Source: Verticillium longisporum (taxonomy: Eukaryota; Ascomycota; Sordariomycetes; Glomerellales; Plectosphaerellaceae). Taken from it: a stretch of DNA of 64,000 nt. Positions 1-11,510 of this stretch are shown here, one piece after another. Under the pieces are notes generated by a model. The model was not told where the DNA came from, did no database searches, and worked only from the letters and a program-made list of their open reading frames with translations. The position numbers and the translations under genes are program-made. The stretch's first letter is position 1. The number at the start of each line of letters is the position of its first letter. The stretch lies in the NCBI GenBank assembly GCA_019188255.1, contig JAETXT010000005.1, positions 868,001-932,000 on the forward strand, given 5' to 3'.

Positions 1-2798
1 TTTGCTCTCGTAGGCAGACCGCCGCCACGCACGAAAAGATGAGGCAGCAGCGCACTCTTCCCCATCCACCTGAGTCCACTCGACCCCCCGTCGTGGGACA
101 AGGGGGGCAGGAGGATCAGCCTATGCGGTGGGAGGAATCCAACATTTCGGTTCGCAGGTCCTGTAAGTGGGTTGCCCCGAAGCAGGGCGGGCAGCATCTT
201 GCATCCCCCTCTCCTCCCCCACGGTCGGGACGGGCCAGTCGCTGGCGCGGGACGAGGTCAAGTGGGAAGAACCAGCGTGCAGTAGCGCGCTGGAGCTGAT
301 CCCCTAAGCAGCGGGAGGAACGTTCGCGACCTTCTGATCTTGGGGATGGGGGGGGGATGGGGGGAGCGGGCTTGTACCCTGCAGACGGGTGTGAGTGACC
401 TTCCATTCTCTGTCTCTCCAAGTTGCGTGCTGAGGAAGGGGGAAGATGCGGCTTGTGTGTGTGCTTTTCCCGGGCTTCTCAGCCATCTATAGGTATCTGA
501 GGCTTGCTTTCTGACTAGAGGGAGATCCTTCCTGTGTTTATGTGTGTGTGGCTGTGATTGATGACCGCCCGCTTGGTGTTGGTTTTTGTCCCGAGTTTGT
601 TTTCAGCGCTTCTCATCAACCCCCCCCAACCCCCAAGCGGCTGATGCACTGGACTTACCTTATCACGCCAGTGAAGACCGTGTAGATGCCTACAGGACCC
701 TGGAGAGGCGAGCCAGTAGACCACATGTCTCGTTTTTTCCTCTTTTCATGTCTCAGAACCTTACCTGTGTCTGAGTCTCTGCACTCACCGTTGCATGGCG
801 CGGCCCTTTCGTTGCAGCCTCTTCCCGACGGGCGGGCGGGCGGACGGAGGGGTGGTCTGTGGCTGGCGAACGGCCAGACGGTCTCCTGTTGACGTGATGC
901 GATCTCGTGTGCTTTGCTGCTCTGCTCGTTGTCTCACTTGGCTTTTTTTGCTAGTGTGTGTACATGTATGTGTGTGCGTGGACGGGGGTGCACAGTGAGA
1001 CACGTTGGGCAGAATCTAGCAGGGGACCCTTTGGCCGTCGTTTTAATGGATGGGGTTCGCTGGGCCGCTTGACTCGACGGACAATAGCTTTGTGCTGCGC
1101 CGGCTGCGTTCTGGCGCCTGCGGTGGTCGTGGGGTTGGGCCGCATGTGCCTTGATCGGTTCTTTTTTCGGACACGTCTGGGGTGTGCATCTGGCCGTCCG
1201 GGTGCGTTCAGGCGCAGTGTTGCGTTGGAAAGCTTGGTGTCGAGGCGTGAAGGGAGCTTGGTATCGAGACATGAATTCATTGTTCCGATCTTTGAGGTCC
1301 GAGTTTCGCGTTCATGGTCGGGTCTAGACTTCTAGGGGTGTATCGTCTGGTTTCTCACCCCGCCGAAGCTGTGCGAGAGGCTTGTATCCATTCTTCAAGA
1401 TCGGACTCTCTTGAGACCATGAGCACTCCATAACGAGAGGCATCGAAACCCATGACTTCTTAACAAGTAGGTGAAGAATATACCAGGCTTTTCAGGCTTT
1501 CCAGACTTCTGCTACCCGAAAGCGCCGTGTTCTCACTTGGGCCGATGACTGACACCATCTATGCGGGCAGAAGGTGAGAAGACCTTGAAGAGATGTCTCT
1601 TGCGTCACATGCTCAAGTCCCACTTCATTCACGTCTCTTGTCTGCAAATACACATACTCTCGGAACTTCAGGGCGCTGCATATCCATTGCAAAAATATGA
1701 CCACTTTGCCCGATTCAATAATGAACCGTCTCCCGACAAGACGTAATCATGCTCTTCGCGAATCAGCCTCGATGCACTCATCCCAAGGGAATACATCCAT
1801 CACATGCGTCTGCAATCTTCAACCATGAAAAGCCTGGCAGCAAAAGCACGTCGGTCCTTTGCATCATGATGCCATCACCATCACGAGCCTCGGCTGTCGA
1901 CAAACACCCATCGAGAGGGACCTGCATCCGCAAGAGCACATGTCAACACACACGAGAGCTCCCAGCAACAGCCAAGCCCGAAGCTGACTGGAGTCCGCGC
2001 GCTGAAACCACAGTCAAGCATTTGTGCCGAGTGAGTAAGAGCCTCTTTCACAGGCACGACACGCACGCTTCGTACGGGGGCCGCATACGCCTGGAACTAG
2101 ATGGATGCATCACAAGGAAAAAAGTTGCCACAACGTAAGGTATACCAGGGGGTATACTCGAAATACCTGGCTGCGTAGCAAAAAACATCGCTTTCCCTCC
2201 AACGCCATGGGGAGAATGAGGAGCCCCGGCCCCCTTTTCTCAGCATTCCCCCCTCAATCTTTCCCAACGCCAGTCATCAAGACGAGACGTCCACGGCGCA
2301 ACCTCGTCCTACCACGCCACCCCATTCCTCCAATGAGCGGAGCAGAGTGGGAGGACCAGATCAGACCAGACGAGCAAAAGAGCCGGGAACACAGCAGCAC
2401 GCATTCCTTCCCCAACACACGCCCCTCTCCCCGACGGAACGGCCCCCGCAAACTGTCCGCCACCCGGCACCATCCCCAGCCCAGTGATCGCCAGGCCCGC
2501 GTGGAAGCGTCCAGTGCACGACGCCACGCCGCCTCCCGCCGCCGCTGCGACGGGTGACTGGGCGCTGTGCGAGGAACACGCCGGACTCGGTGGCCCGCCG
2601 TGTATCAAGGGTTGAAGGTGGGGGAGGGGGGGAAGAAGACGAGCGACGGGTGCCGGGTAGGGAACACGGATGCCTGCCGCCTTCCGCGTAGAGGCCGACA
2701 GACTCGAGCTTCGCCCCCCATCTCCGCGTGCCGCACCCGGAGCTTCAAAGGAAAAGAAAGGTGGAATGGCGCATTGCCGGGCTGATGCATGTCACACC
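1..2798. other. Intergenic region with no recognisable gene
   Basis: I see no convincing coding sequence on either strand. The open frames are short, overlap one another and show no domain or consistent codon bias. The left half is rich in T/G tracts such as repeated tgtgtg near 540 and 950-985, and in pyrimidine tracts. This looks like untranslated or promoter DNA, perhaps of a gene beyond the left edge. The right part is the downstream flank of the SEL1-repeat gene. A non-coding transcript cannot be excluded. Confidence 0.6.
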
Positions 2799-5177
2799 TC
2801 ACCTCTTCTTCTTCTTGCCGGCGTCGTCGGGACCGGGAGGGTCGTACTTCTCCTTCCATATCCTGCATCAGGGGAAAAAGTAAGTGTCAGCCGATGTGCG
2901 ACGATTGGCATGGTCTCAGCGTGATACAAGCGTAAGAAAGGGGGGGATGGGGGGCAAGCAGGCAGACAGCGCTATCTACTGAACACCAGAGGGCGTACAT
3001 ATATGAAGCATGAGGGCAAAGCAGAGGAAGAGCCAATGGCCAGACACAAAGGGGACTCTCTTTGTGCAGACACGGCGATCCAGCCGGGTTCATCCGCGGA
3101 CGCCCGCTGACGGCAAGAGCACGCCAGCACGACGGGTGTCGGCAGGGCGAGCAACAGTGCGTCTCGAGGATGGAGGGGGGGGCTCTTTGGGGGCCGAGAT
3201 GACGAGGGCCAATGGAGGTCACGGCCCGCCTGTCATCTGCGACGAACGCGCGCACAATGGCGCGAGCGATGTCATAGGTGGTTCGAGGGAACACGCAGGA
3301 AGAAAGAAGACAAAGAGGGACCATACAGAAGGCGGGCAAGCAATAAGGGGAGGAGACAGGAGGGGTGCGGGCAATAAGGACAAGAATAGAGGAAAAGGGG
3401 GGGGTGGAGGTACGCACCATGAGTTGCCCATGATCTTGTTGCCATTCTTCTCAGCCAGTCGGTAGTAGCGCGCTGCTGCAAACTGGGCATGTCGTCAGCC
3501 TCATGTGACAAGACGTTGCATCTCGGCCTGGGAGCTTCCAAGCTAAAGTTCGTTCCTCGACGGGGGTTCTCCTCTGCTGCGGCCGTCCCATTGATGCCCA
3601 ACGTGGGAGTGCCGGGCCAATCTGCAGCCAAGGTCTGGGGTTGGAAGGGAGGGGGAGCAGAGGAGGCGTTTGACGGATGCTGCAACCTCGTCTGACCCTG
3701 CTTTGAGCCACATCCCTCTGGACCAGCGACCAAGTGAGGCTGGAGTCTGGGCCTGACGGCCTGACGATGACGGGCCTGACGATGACGGGCGCAGCAGATG
3801 ACATGACGAGCGCGCAGCAGGTGCTCCGATGGGGTGAAGGATAGAGACGCGCAGTGTGACGTACCTTGTCTTTCTTGCAGCCGAAGCCTTCGAGGTAGCA
3901 CCAGGCCGCCTCGTTCATGGCGTCTACCGAAGCGAGCTGTCAGGTCATGTCGTTCTTGGTCGGGCTTCAACGAGGAAGCATGAGCTTCAACGAGGAAGCA
4001 TGGGCTTCAACGGGCCGGGAGGAAAGGGGCAAAAGGGGTGGCAGCAGAACTCACCGGTATCTCCCAGATTCGCAGCCGTCTCGTAGTACTGCCGCATTCC
4101 ATGTCAGCACATTGATCCCATCCACGACTCTGTCCATGGCTGTCCATGGTTCCGTCGCAAGAAAGTACACACCTGCTTCGCAGCCACAGGATCCTTAGCC
4201 GTCCCCCAGCCGTGGCGGAACGAGTTGCCGAGCTCGAAAATGGCAAGCACGAGCTCCCCCTTGTAGGCGCCGCCCTTCTTCAGGCCGGCCTGGAGCGCGA
4301 GCTGCTCGACCGTCGCGGCGTTACTGGCGGCAGCCGTGAGGTAGGTGACGCCGCGCTCGACGTCGGGCTCGCAGCCCCAGCCGTGGCGCAGGGCGAGGCC
4401 GTAGAGCACCTGGCTCAGCGGGTTGTTGGCGCCCTTGGGGTCGGCGAGCCAGGCGAACATGGCCGTCGACTTGGCGAGGTGGCCCTCTTCGTGCAGCCGG
4501 ATGGCCTCCTGGATGCCCTCGTCGACGTCCTTGGACGAGACGGGGCCCTTGCGGACCAGGGGGGACGTGGCCGCCGGGCCGGAAGGGGACGAGGCTGTCC
4601 CCTGGGCCGTCGTTGTCGGCGGGACCGCGTGCTGGCCTGACGAGGGCGGCGTCGGCGGGCGCGAGTTGCTGCGCGCGCGCTCCGTCATGTTCGCGAGCAT
4701 GGTGGCACGGCGCTCCCACTGGTCCTCGGCCGAGTCGGAGGCGACGATGGCGGGGAGATCTTGGGGTACGTGTTCGGAGCTCGAGGGGGCGCGGCTGAGG
4801 TGGAGGCGCTCAGAGATGCGGCGGCGGGACTTCTCGGGGCCGTTGCTCGCCTGAGACGAGACGGAGCCGCTGCGGGACCGGGACGACGAGAAGACGTCGA
4901 GGCTCAGGCGGTTACGCTGAGGGATAGGGTCGGCGGCTTGGAGGAGGGTATTGTTGTTTATGTTGCTGTTGCTGTTCGGGCTCGGCGACAGCTGGGACGC
5001 CGCCGTCGCCGTGGGCATGTCGTCTTTGGATTCGGAGCGGACAAACTTGAACTCGGGCGCGCCCGTCGGCGGGGGAGAGGTGTGGGAGGCGTCAGGCTGG
5101 CTGTCATGGTGGTCGTGATTGCTTTCGTCGTCGTGGCCTTCACCATCCTTCTTGCGAAGGAAGTCGCGGAGTCCCAT
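2799..5177 (-). CDS. SEL1-repeat protein (Nif1/Dsf2-like)
   Basis: Model: complement(join(2799..2862, 3418..3482, 3865..3923, 4055..4088, 4173..5177)), 408 residues. All four introns are GT-AG and the phases close. Residues 1-215 are disordered, rich in Ser, Pro and Asn, beginning MGLRDFLRKKD, with a basic serine-rich patch near 95-130. From about 220 to 395 there are tandem SEL1-type alpha-helical repeats with the usual small-residue periodicity (ALRHGWGCEPD, NSFRHGWGTAKD, WCYLEGFGCKKD), then a lysine-rich tail. Fungal proteins with this layout are annotated as cell-cycle inhibitor Nif1 or Dsf2-like; that assignment is from family memory. SEL1 repeats are protein-interaction scaffolds and no catalytic role is expected. 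The third and fourth introns are long for this window (382 and 555 nt); two introns carry short tandem repeats. Confidence 0.82.
3964..4012. repeat. 20-bp tandem repeat inside an intron
   Basis: A 20-bp unit starting gcttcaacgagg is present 2.4 times in a row inside the 131-nt intron of the SEL1-repeat gene. A second small tandem repeat, built on ctgacgatgacggg, lies at about 3761-3790 in the neighbouring intron. Both look like simple local duplications. Confidence 0.8.
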
Positions 5178-6280
5178 GATGGGATGGGCAAGGGGTTGTC
5201 TGCCGTTGCCTGTGGTTCGCGATATCGCAGGTTGTGTCGGGTGAGGCGTCGATGGTGTTGAGGAAGAGGCCGTCGCTGGGTGTGAGGAAGAGGTCGTCGC
5301 TAGGGTTGTGCCGTCAGAGAAAGGGCGTTTGTCTCAATCCTCGTCTGAAAATCTATCTCGACAGACGAACAAAGGTCAGCGCAGCCAACTGGGACGCAGC
5401 CATGGTCGGGATCAGATCAGATCAGATGGCTGACGCCGCGAGGCTTCACGGCGGGGCTGATCCTGGGGGCCGACGTGCCGTGCGGAACGAGGGAACCCCG
5501 AAAAAGACCTTGCAAGGCGTCTGTACGCGCGTTGTAAACGCCCGGGGCGCCCTGTAGGCGGCGGCTCCAATATCCCTATAGGGGTCGTCGTCTGTTCATT
5601 GCCTGGTGGCGGGGCTGAGCTAGGCAGGATCGTCACTGCGCCGCCCCCTCTTCTTCGTTCGTCATGGTGCCTTGTCGGAAGACTGTTGCAGTGAACATGT
5701 CGATTGAGTTTGTCTAGAGATGCAGAGATGTATAGTGATCAGCCACGGTAATCTGGAAACAAGTGGTGCCTTGAGGGATATCCCCGCTCTGTCGATGCTA
5801 GGTCATGTCGCATGGTGCTTGGGTAGTACATCGTCAGCCTTTGGAGGTGGGCTACGGTACCTCCCTTGCCTACCCAGCTGCCTAGATACCTGCCCACCTA
5901 GGTACCTACTGTACCTGCCTAGGTAAGTACCTAAGGTACCTAAGTACTTCATGTAAGAGAGGTACTTATTACTGATGGTAGCTTGGGTAAAGGGATCAAA
6001 TCAAAGAGGCACATCACCACATCTCACATCTCCCATAAACAATAGTAATTATCATGCGTATTTACTCTTCATCGTCTTCGCATTTTTTTCTTTTTCTTGT
6101 CGCCCACTTTTTTGCTCTTCATCGTCCGTGTTCAGGGTATCTTCATGTCGTCACCATCATCTTATCCTAAGGTAGGTAGGTATCCTAACCAATCCACGCC
6201 GCCGACACACGCCGTGTCGATCGCAGCAGCAGCAGCAGCAGCAGCAGCAACGCATCAAGGGGTGCAAGCGAGCATCACAA
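5178..6280. other. Intergenic region between SEL1-repeat and CCCH genes
   Basis: This holds the promoter and 5' leader of the SEL1-repeat gene on the right of its start, then about 700 bp with no coding signal. At 5870-5960 there is a dense run of overlapping CCTACC/TAGGTACC motifs, and at 6172-6182 another AGGTAGGTA run. A (CAG)n tract of about 26 bp lies at 6224-6249, just downstream of the CCCH-finger gene stop. Confidence 0.6.
5866..5962. repeat. AGGTAC/CCTAGGTA simple-repeat cluster
   Basis: About 95 bp made almost only of overlapping CTACCT, CCTAGGTAC and GGTACCTA words, with several self-complementary six-base cores. The same word family recurs at 6172, 14238, 24421, 33885, 37372-37420, 46787, 47338-47395 and 58158. 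All copies lie outside coding sequence. Their role is unknown. Confidence 0.75.
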
Positions 6281-7898
6281 TCAAAAGGAGATAAAGTCGC
6301 TCTGCGCCTTGACTTCCGCGTCATCGACCTCGCCGTCGCCACCGAGAAACTCGTCGACCTCGTCCGAGTCGACATCGTCGCTGTCGGCCACGTCGTCGTC
6401 GCTCGACATGTCGGCGTCTTCTTTCTGCTGCTCGCCCGCCTTCCGCAGGACGCTTGCCCTCTCGCGGTGCAGCAGCTTGCAGCCCTTGGTCTTGCACACC
6501 CCCGTGTTGCTAAAGTCGGGACATTCGGACACGTGCCTCTCGGTGCACTCTTGTCCTGCCTCGCAGAAGCCGTAGAGGCCAAACGGCCGGCATACCAGCG
6601 CACCTGGAGACACGTTATTGTGAGCATACGGACACTCATGGTTCGCACAGTTGCCCTTGATGAAGTGCAGGCACGTCGGCGTGCGCTGCGGGCACAGATC
6701 ATGAGACAGGTCGCAATCCTCGCCGTTGGCGCACTTTCCCTTCTGGAGAAAGTCGCGGCACACCGCCACCTTGGACGCGTTGTGGATGTAGCGACAGTTC
6801 GGGCCCTTGGGGCAGGAACCTAGAGTCGTTCGGTTAGTAGCGTTCCCTCCTCCATGCGGAAGCACTCCATCTTGAAAGGGGCTGGGCGCGCGCGCGCGCC
6901 TGATGTCGTGCGGCGCCGAGGAGAAGTCTAAAAATACCAGTCGACGAAAACATGCGGCAAGGCACGTTGACCTTTTTCACGCCCGCATGTCTGTCATGTG
7001 TTAGCATATATGCAGTACGAGGGGGGCACACATACGGATGGAGTTTGATCACGCCCTGCCGATAGAGGGTGCCATTCTTGCTGCGACGGAACTGAACGCC
7101 GCCGACAACGGCAACCTTGGGTGTGGCGCTGGCCGAATGGAGGTCGCCTGGTAGATGTGAGCAGGTAGGTCCGAGGTGGGGAGGTGAGGTGCGAGACGAC
7201 GTGCCGGCCACTTTGACGAGCTTGCTGCCGTTGCAGGTAACGCGGAAGCTGATGCCTTGAATATCGATGACGTGGTCTTGACCTGCGTTGGTGAGGTTAG
7301 GCTGTGGGTTAGCACGAGCGAAACCAGCCGCGACACGGGGCCCTTGGCGCTGGTGGAGGTGAGACGTCAGCGGAGAGGCCTCGCGTGCGTTCTGGGACGC
7401 GAGATGCTGTTTTCGGGTGGCCTCGATGGCCTCTGTGCGCTTCTGGGTCTTTTCCTCAAACACATTCGAGTTGATAAGCTGCATGTTGTGGCGATTTGTT
7501 GTCGCGACCCACGAGCCTGAAGCGTTGGAAATGACGGCGTTGGATGCCTGTTGTGCCTCTGCCGTCGGCGTATGACTGCCGCTGTTCAGTGTTCGATTTC
7601 GGTGGGCAGGGCCATATCGGCCGCCGCGGTAGGGATGATAGTGATGGCTGCTCGATCGATAGGTGTTGTCTGGTGTGGTTAGAGAGAAGGATCGAAGCCG
7701 GTGCGTGGATGACAAACGCGAACTGTGAGCTGGTTGATGGGCTGTCGGGGACTGCGCGCCGGACTGCTGGCTCTTGTGGCGGTTGATCTTGCCTATTATA
7801 TTGGTGAGATGGTTTAGATAATCAAAAGTCTATGAATGGGTAAACTGACCAGCCAGTCTGCTGATCTTGGCTAGAAGTTCCTGCTCTTCTGAAGACAT
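6281..7898 (-). CDS. Five-CCCH zinc-finger protein, ZC3H3/Red5-like
   Basis: Model: complement(join(6281..6819, 6938..6990, 7036..7792, 7850..7898)), 465 residues. Splicing is supported by the CTAACACATGACAG and CTACTAACC branch/acceptor contexts and by reconstitution of the first zinc finger across the last intron. Five consecutive C-x(7-8)-C-x(4-5)-C-x3-H fingers occupy about residues 280-404, followed by an acidic Asp/Ser tail. This array is characteristic of animal ZC3H3 and fission yeast Red5, nuclear factors linked to poly(A) RNA surveillance and mRNA export. The N-terminal half is low-complexity and basic. A further in-frame 54-nt intron (GTTCGC to CTAACCACACCAG, near 7680-7735) is possible and would shorten the protein by 18 residues. 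The gene is head to head with THO7. Confidence 0.85.
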
Positions 7899-8510
7899 GT
7901 TGAGACGCTAGCTGTTGGGATAAAGCGATTCGGGGCTCGAGGAGGACGAGAGTTGCGACGCCTGCTGGGTTTGGTTCGCTATGATTTCGATGGTCTTTCG
8001 CAGCAAGAAATGCGGTCCCAATATTGTCGAGGTCAGGGTTTCGAGAGTTGTTTGTGTTGAGGGAAAGTTGCAGCGTTGGGTTGACAGAGGAGGGGTGAAA
8101 GCCCAAGTACAAGTGACGGAGGCGACTTCAAAGCCGACGCGAAGTGGGCTGGGAGTCGGATCCACTTTCCTTCCAACCACGCTGATCCTTGGCCCAATCA
8201 ACAAGCAGCACATCTGCAAGGCTAACAATGGCTGCTGTGCAGGAAGCTGTCTTTTGTCCCTGCTGCTTTACCCTCGATCCGCACTACGACCTCACATCAT
8301 CGGTCTCTTTCCCTTGCTGGTCCGCTCCTTCAACGACTGCGGCAAATCTAGGCCGTCTATCTCTCGTGAAACCCGATCTGGGCCTTTTCTTCTCTCGAAA
8401 CCCCAGGCCCCAATTTTGTGCCTACCCGACCGCTCCCATAACCTCGCAACAAACCGCACCCAGCAAACACGGCCAGCCCAGACGCACACCGCTTCCCTCC
8501 CACCGCCGCC
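7899..8510. promoter_or_regulatory. Divergent promoter between CCCH-finger gene and THO7
   Basis: A 612-bp region separates the two start codons, which point away from each other. It contains no credible ORF of its own. Pyrimidine-rich stretches lie just upstream of the THO7 start. A shared bidirectional promoter is inferred from the geometry only. Confidence 0.55.
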
Positions 8511-9584
8511 ATGTCGTCCTGGGAGCTCCTCAACGACGCCGAGGAAAACGAACTACACAAATCCCGCCTGCTGAACATCGAGGAGAAGCCCCTCAAGCGC
8601 ATCACCAAGCGCCTCGCAGCCATCTCCACCATCATCGCCACCAAGGCCGCCCAGCAACCCACGCCGCCCCCCGACGCTGCCGATGCCGACGCCATGGCTG
8701 CCCCTGCGTCCGTCGACCCGGGGGCCCTGCACCGCGAGCGCGCCCTGCTCCGGGAAGACCTGGCCCTCGACTTCGCCGCCTTCGACAGCAGCATCGCGCG
8801 CCTGCAGTTCCTCCTCGACGCCAACGAGCGCGAGCGCGCCCGCTACGCCGCCGACCAGCAGCGCATCCTCGACGAGTGCCAGGCCGTCCGCGACAACAAC
8901 GCCGCCCTGCGCGCGCGCCTCGACGTCGCGCGCGCCACGCTGCGCCAGCGCAAGGAGTTTGACCGCCTCGCCGACGACATTACCAACAAGAGCATGCTGC
9001 GGCCGCGCGACGACCAGCGCGTCGCGCTGCGGAAGCTCGAGGAGGAGTGCGCCGGGCTCGAGCGCGAGAGCGACACGTACAACGACACGTGGGCCGAGCG
9101 CAAGGAGCAGTTTGCCAGGATCATGGACGAGGCCATGCGGCTGCGGCGACAGATTCGCGACGAGAAGGAGGAGGTCGAGCGCAGGGAGGGCATGAACGAG
9201 GACGGCGAGGAGGACGGCGAGGTGTCGCGGGCGGGAGGCAGTCGTGGCACGACGCCGAGGCCAGAGGGTGATGCTGGCACGCCGAGACCGAACGGCACGA
9301 GCGGTGGCAGGACGCCGGCGCGGGAGAGCCAAGCGGAGGAGGGACATGGGCTGAAGCCGCGGCCGGAGGCGCTCGGGAGTCTGTCGCGTGGCGGCAGCCT
9401 GGCGCCTAGCCAGGCGGGCACGCCACGCCACCAGGCAGATGACGACGGCGACGATGATATTGAGGAAGGCGAGGACGTCGAGATGGATGACTCGCGGCAG
9501 ACAAATGCCCATAATTCGGGCGCTGACACGCCTCAGATCACGGTGGCTGCGCCAGGCGGCGACAGCATGGAGGTCGACAGCTAG
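8511..9584 (+). CDS. tho7: THO complex subunit 7
   Basis: Single-exon gene encoding 357 residues. The N-terminal part (about 1-235) matches the Tho7/Mft1 family: a short lead-in with the basic motif EEKPLKRITKRL, then a long charged coiled coil including LDFAAFDSSIARLQFL, a central KPR-type segment (LRPRDDQ) and the TWAERKEQF and RQIRDEKEEVERREGM blocks. The C-terminal 120 residues are Gly/Ser/Pro-rich and end in an acidic stretch. THO acts within TREX, coupling transcription to mRNP packaging and nuclear export and limiting R-loops. The ATG at 8511 matches the usual family start (MSxWxLL). The stop lies 210 bp from the convergent tubulin cofactor A gene. Confidence 0.9.
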   Translation: MSSWELLNDAEENELHKSRLLNIEEKPLKRITKRLAAISTIIATKAAQQPTPPPDAADADAMAAPASVDPGALHRERALLREDLALDFAAFDSSIARLQFLLDANERERARYAADQQRILDECQAVRDNNAALRARLDVARATLRQRKEFDRLADDITNKSMLRPRDDQRVALRKLEEECAGLERESDTYNDTWAERKEQFARIMDEAMRLRRQIRDEKEEVERREGMNEDGEEDGEVSRAGGSRGTTPRPEGDAGTPRPNGTSGGRTPARESQAEEGHGLKPRPEALGSLSRGGSLAPSQAGTPRHQADDDGDDDIEEGEDVEMDDSRQTNAHNSGADTPQITVAAPGGDSMEVDS

Positions 9585-9793
9585 GACATGTCGAAATCGA
9601 CTTTACTTGACTTTGCCACGAGACTTGGTGTTTCCGGCGTCTCCTTACCATCACGTAGAAAGACTGCCTCGTTCCATGATGCATGTTCTGAATATAAGTT
9701 TCCACGCTTTCATCCCCCCATTATTTAAGCAATGCCGTTGCGGACCGTGTTCTGCGCCTCCTGGCCCTTGGTCAACGCCACCCTCCCAAACTC

Positions 9794-10247
9794 CTACTCC
9801 TCAGAAGGCGTGCCGTTGCTCTCCGCCAACGCAATCTGCTCCTCAAGCTTGGTCGTCGCGTCGCCGATGCGCTCCTTGATGCGGGGGAACACGTTCTCCG
9901 TCTCGACAACAGCCTGCTTCTACATAAACGTCAGCCGTGAATCCAATCCCACCCGGCGCTCCCACCAACCAGGGGCAAGCAGCGACGACTCTTTTGCTCT
10001 CAAACTGATCCTTTCCAGGAGGCGCGACCTGGTGCTCGTTGCAGGTCATGTAGGGGGGGGAGTTTACCAGCTGCTTCAGCATGTGCGCGCGGTTGCCATC
10101 CTCGTCTGGCAGACCAGACTGCACCTCGGCCTCGAGCGTCGTGACCTTGCCCTGCTGCTGGATGAGCTCCTGCTCGTACGAGATCTCCTCGCGCAGGAGG
10201 CGGGTGACGGCCTGCGTGGCAATGGCGAGCTGCGAAGGGGCGGGCAT
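9794..10247 (-). CDS. TBCA: Tubulin-binding cofactor A
   Basis: Model: complement(join(9794..9919, 10068..10247)), 101 residues, the normal size for this family. The protein starts MPAPSQLAIATQAVTRLLRE and is a predicted three-helix bundle; the region EISYEQELIQQQ is typical of TBCA, Rbl2p and Alp31. The chaperone captures beta-tubulin released from the cytosolic chaperonin and feeds it into the cofactor pathway. The single 148-nt intron falls after the KQL codons and is phase 0. Longer upstream reading in the same frame exists, but the ATG at 10247 gives the canonical N terminus. The gene is convergent with THO7. Confidence 0.9.
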
Positions 10248-11510
10248 CGTTGCAGGGACTGTCTGTCTGCGCCGGGTTGTGTGATGTTTTTTTCTTCTTC
10301 TAGAGGGGTGCGGAAGCAAGAGGAACGAGTGCTAGGTGGAAGTCAAAAGTGTGGATGCGGGGTTGTCAACGGAGCAATGCGCGATCAGCGGTTTGGCGGG
10401 CGGGCGGAAAATGGCGTTTGAGTCTAATGCAGGAACCAAAGGTGGAGTTTGCTTCTCTGGAACAGAAGGGGACAAAGAGCAAACGAGAAAGAACAATAGT
10501 GCCGGGAAGAGATGCTTTTTGTGCTTCTTGTTTGGATGAACAGGGCAGATCTGGATGCAGGGTATTGCTGGGAAGAATGACGAGGCAAGCCAGAAACAGG
10601 CTGATGCGAAGATGCTCCAGCTGTGGAGGGGCGCGTCTACTCAACCCACAGCGGATGATGTCAGGTTTCCAAGGGTCTTTCTTGGCTGACTACTGGCTCG
10701 TGGAGTCGTCGTGTTTGCGATTGATAAACACCGTGCTTGTCGGTCAGGTTGGAAGCATGCCAAGTAGACACAGCCGTACGTTCTACGGATGCCAATGCCT
10801 GAAGTTCCTCTGAATAGACACAGGCTGAGACGAACCAGCTCTCCGGCGTAAGTCTTTTCATGACACTAATCTACGAGTCAACAAAGCCGCAATGCAGCTC
10901 GACGGGTGAGAACCACCAACAACATATTGAAGCCATTTGTTGTCGTTGTCTCAGCTAGCAACCCGCCGATGCAGCTCTCAGAGACTCTATTGATCTCGCT
11001 CAACACCGAGCAGCACGACCTCAGATTGCAACATCACAACACGATCCATAGCGTTAAGCTAACATGCTGTATTAACCACACGGCTACAAGAAGCATCCTA
11101 CCATGCATGCCTTCACTAAATCCAACAAACCCTATCCAACAGCCTCGCTCAGACAGCACAAAGAAACGATGCCGCTCGAACAGTTTCCCACCTGCAGGCC
11201 ATGCTTTTCATCTCTTACCCAACTCACCACGTTCGCCTGACAGCCATCCTCTTGACATCCTTCGCAATCAATCAGTCGTCCCGCGCCGTGGTATCGAAAA
11301 AGTCCCCTCTCGACGGGAATAACGCCCCCAACGCCGCATCGTCCAGGCCTCAGAGCCTGAGCCGAGTCAAAACGGTCCGAGTAGTAATACAAGTCCAGGC
11401 ATGATGAGGATCCGCGCGCCAAAGAAATAAAAAAGGGTCGTCATCTTTTCGCGCGTCCGTCATGATGCACATTACTCCCAGGCCAGCCAGCCAGCACTCG
11501 CCTTGCTCGT
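10248..11510. other. Intergenic region between TBCA and RAD21
   Basis: This is the TBCA upstream region and the RAD21 downstream flank. Short open frames exist on both strands but none has a domain, a conserved start or codon bias. I see no RNA gene or repeat. Confidence 0.6.

Noticed and set aside
8553..9512. 319-codon minus-strand frame opposite THO7
   Set aside because: Antisense shadow caused by high GC3 in THO7; composition is Leu/Arg/Val-rich with no similarity.
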